64,000 nucleotides of DNA from Ilex aquifolium. Lineage: Eukaryota > Streptophyta > Magnoliopsida > Aquifoliales > Aquifoliaceae. Positions 56,627-64,000 of the stretch are shown piece by piece. The notes under the pieces are model-generated. The model was not told where the DNA came from. It did no database searches and saw only the letters and a program-made list of their open reading frames with translations. Position 1 is the stretch's first letter; every line of letters begins with the position of its first letter. The stretch lies in NCBI GenBank assembly GCA_951799425.1, contig OX637405.1:28374635-28438634 (forward strand), in the 5' to 3' direction. The translations under genes were made by a program, and so were the position numbers.

Positions 56627-59600
56627 GTGTAATATAAAAATTGAGCTCCTCAAAGAATCAAGTCCACTATATCAAATCACAACCACCACTTTTTTATAAA
56701 AAAAAAATAAAAATTAACAAAACCTGTAACTGAAGACATTGTGTAACACAAAATCGAGCACTAATCATGTAATACAAAAAATTTCAACAACATACAAATA
56801 TTTTGAATAATTTGTTTTTTAGTTACGCCATTTTAAATCAATATAGACCAACAATCAATATAAAAAAAATTGACAAAAATTACTTTAAAAACATAACACA
56901 AAAAAAAAAAAATATCAACTTGTGTACATAATTTATCGAATATGCTTATTAGTAAGAAACATATGAATTTAAAGAAAATATGACCCAATTCATTTATCAG
57001 ATTCAATATCACTCCCTAATTCTATCTTAATAAAACAATTCATCAACTACCGCAACATAGTAATATCAACAGTAGAATAAAGTTCAACTTTATCCATATT
57101 GATTTGCATATATCAAATCCAACCCGTAATTCCAAATGCACTCATTTAATTAACATCCATATCGACTCCCATATAAAAATTACTACAACAAAAGTAAAAA
57201 ATCCAAGCGAAATTGAAGCAAATCAAGATAATTGGTTCAATTAATCTTGTGTATGTGTCTAAAGATACCGTGTAACCAAAAAAAACAATTGGCAAAAGTT
57301 AGAAATTCATTGGATAAAAAGTTAAGAGTTTAATATATTTTAAAAAAATTTGGCTGGAATTTCTCGAGAAAATGGGACCTTAGAAAATTTTCAACTTGTA
57401 TACAATTTATTTTCATACCCAAAAAGGCTACCAAATGTCTCATTATCACGCCACAATTTTGCCTAACACAATCATTTACCAACAAACGCAACCATGTATC
57501 CACCATAACGACATGCAATTAACTTTATTACCATGCTTTTTTCAAAAAAAATTGCATCTTTACACACATGCACAATAAACAATAAATTCAAAGATTTCAA
57601 TCTAAAGTGAGTATAACAACTCCCACCATAGAATTAAAGGTCTACAACATTTATCCAATACTTTACGCAACAATCTGTTGAAAAAAAAAAATAGAAAACT
57701 AATTCATGATCCCAAAAGAAAGAAAAAAATAGATAAAAAACAATCCATAATTTCGAAAGGAAATAAATGAATGAAAAGGGGCTATTGTAAGCCTAATGGA
57801 GATTTAAAGGCTTGAATGTTATCTATATAAAACTTCACTGGAAAATAACCCCAAGCATGCCTCCATACATACCTGAAAAAAAAAAATCAATTTCATTTTC
57901 TCAAACAAAAATCAACTACATACAACCCCAAGCATGCTTTCACATACACGCGACTACGCGAGTGTTGCGTGGGCTATGTGTGAGTGTAAGTATGTATAAG
58001 TGTTGTTAATCAGTGAGTTGCAGAGTCAATGTGTGTCAGTGTTGTGCTTGTGGATGTTTGTGTGCGTGGTAATTAAAAAAATAGGAATCAATTGGAAAAT
58101 CTCAAATGCAATAATTCGAAATGCAAAATGCAGCTTCCATACCATATGTAAAAAACTAATCTTGCTGTCATTGTACCAAAGAAACTTAATATAAATATTT
58201 AAAGATAAAAGCCTAAAATCCAATTAAATCAACTTAATATCAAATTTAATCACTAATCAAGCACCAAAGAAACTCATCTAATCATGGACCAAAGAAACAC
58301 ATTCAACCAATTAAATCAACTTGATATCAAAATCAACTAAATATATCAAATTTAACACCAAAAGTTTAGCAAAGTATCAATTTCCCCCCAAAGTTACTAA
58401 AATTTAATTTCAAATATATTCAAAATCAATTTCAATTATCAAGTTTTATGTGTCCTTTTGCGTATATTGTGTGCGCGCTATGTGTTTTGTGTGTGTATAG
58501 TAAGTGTGTGTGTTGTGTGTTGTGCATGTGTACATGTACTGTGTATTGTGTGTGTGTTTATGTGCATGTGTGTGTTGGAGATGAAGAAAAAGTGCCGGAG
58601 AGACAAAAATGAACATAGAGAGAGGAAAAGTGAGAGAAGGAGAGAAGGATACCTAAATTTGGGCATGCTAGTGAGGGGTTACTCGATGGTGGGTCGCTGT
58701 TTCATTGATTGTGGCTTCATCACGATCAAGGTTGGGTGAGAAAAGAGAGACAGAGACAGAGAGAGAAGAGATCAGACTCATGCATGCTAATTTTTGAAAC
58801 AACGTGAACTAATAGGCACTGTGATGCAAGATAAAATTAAACAAAAGTTCAACGTCAACTGCCACATGACAGTGTTGAAGATAAATCTATAAAAGCTTAT
58901 AACCAAGTTAAATCCATGTTGTTATAACAACCCTTTCATCATTGACTAAGTGTTCCCTAATTGAAATGAAATCATAGATCAACACCATGAAACTCAAATT
59001 AATCTAACTTAAGTTGTCCTATAAAAACCATGTCGAATGTAAAAATCATTAAAGCAACTCACAAATTACATCGATAACACCAAATTCACCAAAAATCCAA
59101 AAAAAAAACACCAAATTCACAACAATCAGTACAAAACTCAAACAACAAATTCACAAAGACAACACCAAATTCATAAAATCGAACAAAAAATAAACAAAAT
59201 CCAAAGCATGTAAACCCAAAACAACTAATTGCTAAGGAGAAAGTCGTCTCGTAGGTGCAGCAAATTAACTTTTAATAGTTTTGCCTAAACACAATCAATC
59301 TTGTACAGGCTGTCGCATGGATTTTTCAAGTATATAATTAGCTTAAATCTTTTCATTGACAACTAATCAAGGAAAACCTCCACAGTTTTAGATAGAGTAA
59401 GTGCAATTAACTAATTATTAAGTCAAATAGCCCAAAAAAGTCTAAAATGACAAAGTTTAATGAAATCAAAAAAGTCCAATGATAGAAATGACAGCTCTAG
59501 TGCTTATCGAAGTCTCACCAAGTGGCCTTACATAAGAGTCCATCTAGCACCGTTTGGCTAGCAGTCATAACCTATATATAAATGGAAGACGAAAAGAAAA

Positions 59601-60217
59601 TTTGAAAATCAGAGTTTTCTTGCTCAAATGTTCATCAAACAATGGTTGTGTTATATAAAGCACAAAAAAATGATCTTGGAAAGGCTTCTTATTTTAAACA
59701 ATTAAACTACACACATTTAAACAATGAAACCAAACCGAGATCTAATGAACTCATCCACATTCACACACAAAGAAACTCACACAATAAGAGCAAGTTTATA
59801 GAACCAAAAGCATCCCTAAATTTATGAATCATCTCCCAAATTAAGGGTGCGAACACATAGCTACAAAGCAAATTAAAAGACAAACTTAGCACAAATAAGT
59901 TCAAACTCCATCAATCAACCTCCAAGTAACCCAAGCAAACATTCAAACTATTTAACCCAAATAATAACTATTTTGGTATAATCCCAAAATTATCCCAATT
60001 AATATATGAAAAGTTTATTTTTAAAAAAAACACATTCCATAATCTCAAGTGACTCTCTTAGCACAAACATTCCCAAGTAGTCAAAGAAAAAGATAATCTC
60101 AAAAAACATAAAACCACATGTTAATTCACAATCACAACCAACAAACAACTGCAACCATGTAAATTAGCTAGCTTGGTGAAAAAAAGGAGGAAAATTGAAA
60201 AGAAAACCAACACATAC

Positions 60218-60298
60218 CTTTATTTTCTTTTCAAGAATCTCCTCTTGATCTTGAGCATTCTACCATTTAAAAGCAAGTGGGTTCTCGATAGGTGGGTC
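60218..60298 (-). pseudogene. Captured exon of xylose isomerase
   Basis: On the minus strand, TTTAG precedes and GTATGTG follows an 81-bp reading: DPPIENPLAFKW, stop, NAQDQEEILEKKIK. Plant xylose isomerases carry a matching segment (KNPL-FKWYNA-EEILGKKMK), which interconverts xylose and xylulose in the intact enzyme. The stop replaces the Tyr of KWYNA, and the spacing is slightly altered. Both splice sites are kept, so it could still be spliced into a chimeric transcript. No further exon of the gene is recognisable nearby. It lies inside Helitron element 4, so capture by that element is the simplest reading. Confidence 0.7.
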
Positions 60299-62499
60299 CT
60301 AAACATAGAAAAGGAACATTAAGTTATCTACTCTTATTTTCGCAACTCTAAAAACACTCATAATAGTTCAGTCCCTTAATATTCAAACTCTTCAATGCTC
60401 ACCCACATGGAATCAAAGAACAAAAGGAAATTGGCATATTCCTTTAGTATTTTCAATTTAATCTTTGCATTGAATTAGATTATTGGTAACACATAACTCT
60501 ATCAAGAACTACTTTAGAACTTCAAAGTATACACCAAACCAAATGACTTTTATTGATCAACAAAAATAACAAAAAAGCAGCCAAAACCAATGTCATACCC
60601 ATAGCCATTAACCACCATGATAGACACATAACAATTAACCACCACGATAGACACAACACATGACACAAATGGCAAAACCCACTATTGACATAGAACTAAC
60701 AGAGCGTAGATACATACCAAAGATTTATAAGCAATGATAAAAGAATCATGAGCTAATGTTTTGCTTTCTTATTGGTTATAGAATTTCATCCATACAATGC
60801 AAGGTACTTGGAAGATGTCAAAAAGAAAAATCATCTAAACATACCTGCAAATAATATAACCTTGTAATTTCAATTTGTGATTCATTCAATATGACAAATT
60901 GACAATTGTCTGCCAAAAAACATTTTGCTCATAATAGGCATGGAATTGTTGTAAATAAATTAGACAAAAAAAGTCGCACTTAACATAGAATTTCAAATGC
61001 AAACAATTCAATTGACATACCTACTTCCTTTCCATGACCCTTTGCATCGATCACACCACTTGATTTTCAAAAAGTTTGTTGAAAAAAGGGTTCTTGACTT
61101 AAGTGCACATCACCTAAAGTGCCTTAAGTGTAATTCAAAACCCCACATTCACTTCAAAATATTCAACCAACAGTAATGCCCTTACACCTAGGTCTCTTAT
61201 ATACATGCCCTTAGATGATGTCATACATAACACAAACATGTATATTTATGTATTTTTGTGACTTGTCAAAATAGAACTTAAGATCAAAATTGGTCAATTT
61301 CTCAACCGCATAACTCTCGACATCATTACATACCAACAAATTATGGCCCAAACTCACTAATCACCTCACATCATCAAACAAATCAGTAAAAATAAATAGC
61401 AACAAAAATTATCGTGATCAAATGACCCTAGTTGTAGTAAAAAAGAATTGAATTACAATCGAAATTAATTGAAATGATTTGTTTGTGCCTTGAATTAATA
61501 TACCGCATAACTCTCGAAATTAATTGAATTACATGCACACACTCACATACACACATAGTCAAACCAAATTCACCGAATTCACATGACCACTACCATAGCA
61601 AATAACCATTACCATTAACACCAATATTCAATGGATCATCAAACAATCTTAAGAGGAAGCAACCGGTTACAATGTTAATGTAATGCATAATCCAGTGATA
61701 AGATGATATTGTAGTTCAAGAATTCACTGACCATGGCAAAGCTTGAAAGTGCAAGGTTCATATCTATTCCTCGTCGAAGTAAACTTGGTTCCATCAAGTA
61801 ACATGGGTATATAGTGAACTGCAAAACACAATGATGAAAATTGTAAGTAAGACCAAAAAAAAGATTATCACTTGAGAACACATTTAAGACAAACCAAAAA
61901 AAAAAAACTTTAGCTATCAACATCACAAAAACATACACCACATGAAACTCATCCACGGATTCCTATATTGAAACAAAATGAAAGAGCTGGAAAAAACAAT
62001 ATTTAGGAAACAAAGTAAATTTATAACTAAAACATCGGAGTTCTCAGTTTATTTAGCAAATGGATGATCTCCCTTATTCTCTAGCATTACAGGCTGAGCT
62101 AGCTCCTACAATGACAGGGAATAAGAATCAAGCTCTCTCATCCATACTGTCCAAGCTGAAAGTCATTAAACAATATAGCTAGCCTTGGTTTGAGCTAGCC
62201 TGAATTGCCAATAAAAAAATTAATAAGTACATTATTTAAGAGCATTATGATTTGTTATAAACCCATACTAAAAGTAAACATGTCTACCCATATCAACACT
62301 AAACATGTCTAACAATATAAACCCGTTAACTTTATCTTACAATGCAGTTAACTAAACAACAATTAACATTTAATTAAAACTTAAGTAATACATACCTTTA
62401 AAAAAGTTAAAGAGAGCAAGGGTTTCAGACCAAATTCATCACTGATTGTTCACAATTCTTTGAGAAATTTCATCAAACACGTGGTGGGCTCAAAAATTT

Positions 62500-62905
62500 G
62501 TCACAAAATTTTTTGGGGGCTACCCAATCGGTGGCGCAAAAAGTTCATCACAAAGAAAAAATAAAAAATATGTAGTTGTTCTTTAGCTAACCAACTGGTG
62601 GGTGGGGTCTGGATCTGGGTTTGCATACAAAAATGGAGTCGTGTGTGTGTGAAAATCAGAGATGAATGTATTGGGTTTATGGGCCTGTGGAGTGAGGCTG
62701 GTGAGAGAAAGACGAAGACAGAGAGAGTGAGAGAAAGATGAAGACAGAGAGAGTGAGAGAAAGAGAAACAAAGGTGATGACAGAGAGATATAAAGGCGGA
62801 GAGAGGAAGAGACAGCGATGGAGAGGGAGTCAAAGAGCGAAACCTGGATATGGGCAGGGGCTTTCTTGGTGGATCTGGCGAGGGCGTGTGTGTCTGTGTG
62901 TCTGA

Positions 62906-62941
<36 letters not shown>

Positions 62942-63120
62942 GTACTTGGGCCATGGCAGAGGAACGATCGGGAAGAGAGAAAGAGAGAGGGGGTCTAGGC
63001 CTCTGGCCGCCTGGTCTTCTTCTTCCGGCAGAGGAGCGAGAGGTAAGAGAGAAATTATGTTCCAGGGCAGGCATGCAGTGTTAATGGGGAGAGAAGGAAA
63101 GATGGGTATCGACCGTTGAT
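62500..63120. other. GA-rich region in Helitron element 4
   Basis: (GA)n-dominated tracts at about 62700-62830 and 62907-62938, then a GC-richer stretch around 63000-63120. The long Ser/Leu/His-rich open frames on the minus strand follow from (CT)n and are not taken as genes. The GC-rich part might be a captured 5' leader; I cannot identify the source. Confidence 0.4.
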
Positions 63121-63334
63121 GGGGTTGTGTGCCATGCGTGCAGTGTGTTTGGGCGGGATTTGGGTTTTAAGTGGAATGAATTGTGAACCATAAGATTTAA
63201 TCTGATGGATTTAGATGAGATCTGAATCGTATATTTAACTCTCAATTAAATCTTAGCCGTTCTTCTGCTTTTCTAAATTGAGAGAGTTGATTTTAATTTA
63301 GAAAGTTTGAAATGAGCTCTATCTTATTAGTATA

Positions 63335-64000
63335 CTAGTAATTGTCCGTGCCTAAAGGCACGAAGTAACGAAAAATTGAATTAAAACTTGAAAAAACCTA
63401 TCGTGCCTACGGACACTTTGCAACTTAAAATAAACCATCAATTTGAAATAATGTTTACATCATTTGCTTCAATTAAATAAATTGAAATCAATCTAGTCCC
63501 CACTAATTTTTCAGAAATTTCGACCAAACTTCCTCTAAAAATAGGAGTCAAGAAGATTTCAACCTGTCTACAAAACTCACAATCATACATAACAATCATA
63601 ATAATGACTCGTATCACTACAATTCAATTCTATTTTCACCACAATCATCATACATCACAACTCAATTCCATACCCAACTATTAATTTAAATCAAAACCAA
63701 ACATATCCTCATAACCATGTGTAATTACTTCCCGTATTAAACACGGAATAAACAAAACACATGCAAACTGCACACAAAAAATACACACGTGCACAAATAC
63801 AGAAAGAACTTCCTTCATCATCATCTTCTTTGGAGCTAGGAGTTACATTCTTTAAGAAGCTTACATGTTCTTAACTTTTGATTTCTCACTTTCTTCCCAT
63901 GTTCTGACTAATGACGGCCTCTGATCTGAAGTAAAACTCAAGGAAATTACTCAAGTGATAGGCAATAAATTTAATCACGGAGTACAATGTGAATGAGTAA
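63335..64000 (-). mobile_element. Helitron-like element 5, 3' part, runs off the window
   Basis: On the minus strand it ends with the hairpin CGTGCCTTTAGGCACG (63347-63362), GACAATTA and CTAG (63335-63338), then T. The hairpin sequence is identical to that of element 4, so the two belong to one family. A decayed second hairpin lies near 63394-63411 (CGTGCCTACGGACA...). The body continues beyond 64000; nothing coding is seen here. Confidence 0.65.

Larger units (their letters stand above)
56599..63334 (-). mobile_element. Probable 6.7-kb Helitron (element 4), non-autonomous
   Basis: The 3' end (minus sense) is sharp: hairpin CGTGCCTTTAGGCACG (56611-56626, 6-bp stem, 4-base loop), eight bases, then CTAG (56599-56602), then T. 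The 5' end is placed where the next Helitron's CTAG abuts TATACTAATAAGATAGAGC; an AGCCGTTC/AATCTGATGGATTTAG block near there recalls the 5' regions of elements 1-3. The TC expected at a 5' end is not clean, so the extent is inference. There is no Rep/helicase. Inside are GT-rich (58450-58580) and GA-rich (62690-63010) tracts and a xylose isomerase exon. Confidence 0.45.

Noticed and set aside
62501..63074. Ser/Leu/His-rich minus-strand open frames of 110-163 codons
   Set aside because: Driven by (CT)n tracts. No start context, domain or splice evidence.
1..64000. CRISPR arrays, bacterial-type operons, riboswitches, organelle or viral inserts
   Set aside because: None seen. Spaced repeats of CRISPR type are absent, and all polyprotein sequences are of plant LTR or LINE retrotransposons.

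Overview
The window is nuclear DNA of a flowering plant, most likely a eudicot with a transposon-rich genome. It is AT-rich and has plant-type GT-AG introns. Ty1-copia elements are primed by initiator tRNA-Met, and plant L1-type LINE, hAT, MITE and Helitron sequences fill most of the space. I cannot name the species. I see no CRISPR array, operon, rRNA gene or intact tRNA gene.

Three host genes can be supported. (1) 11798-13001, plus strand: a two-exon Dof zinc-finger transcription factor of the DOF5.1 type, 340 aa. (2) 40850-44195, plus strand: an eight-exon ankyrin-repeat/RING E3 ubiquitin ligase of the XB3/XBAT31 type, 437 aa. All splice junctions keep frame. (3) 47898-49679, minus strand: a three-exon gene of the At3g17950-like family of unknown function, 221 aa. 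Genes 2 and 3 converge, with a 1.1-kb-arm inverted repeat between them.

Layout. 1-10366 is a nest on the minus strand: a Ty1-copia relic (7040-10366) carries an hAT element (8345-9102, 8-bp target duplication) and a 5'-truncated LINE (1 to about 7040). The LINE is itself split by a 3025-bp solo LTR (3697-6721, 5-bp duplication). 10367-13200 is the Dof gene and its promoter. 13200-16830 is intergenic. 16836-26534 holds direct repeats, a minus-strand copia relic (17197 to about 21705) with an 886-bp hAT-like element inside, and a nearly full-length but dead plus-strand copia (about 21706-26534). 26535-35184 is intergenic DNA with several MITE- and SINE-like elements. 35185-37716 is two Helitron-like elements head to tail, each carrying a long CCA/CAC-rich tract. 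38633-40300 is a duplicated AT-rich segment, one copy split by a copia solo LTR. 40850-49930 is the XBAT31-type gene, the long inverted repeat and the At3g17950-like gene. 49570-54620 is a tandem duplication of that gene's promoter and first exon, with two insertions whose empty sites survive in the other copy. 54750-56580 is repeat debris. 56599-63334 is a probable 6.7-kb Helitron (minus) that has captured an exon of xylose isomerase. A second related Helitron abuts it at 63335 and runs off the window.

No metabolic or operon-like cooperation is implied among the host genes. The best candidates for new biology are the Helitron family with a CGTGCC/GGCACG terminal hairpin that forms head-to-tail pairs and captures exons, the long inverted repeat beside the E3 ligase gene, and the duplicated promoter/first exon of the At3g17950-like gene. 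All calls come from reading the sequence and remembered family features; no search was run.
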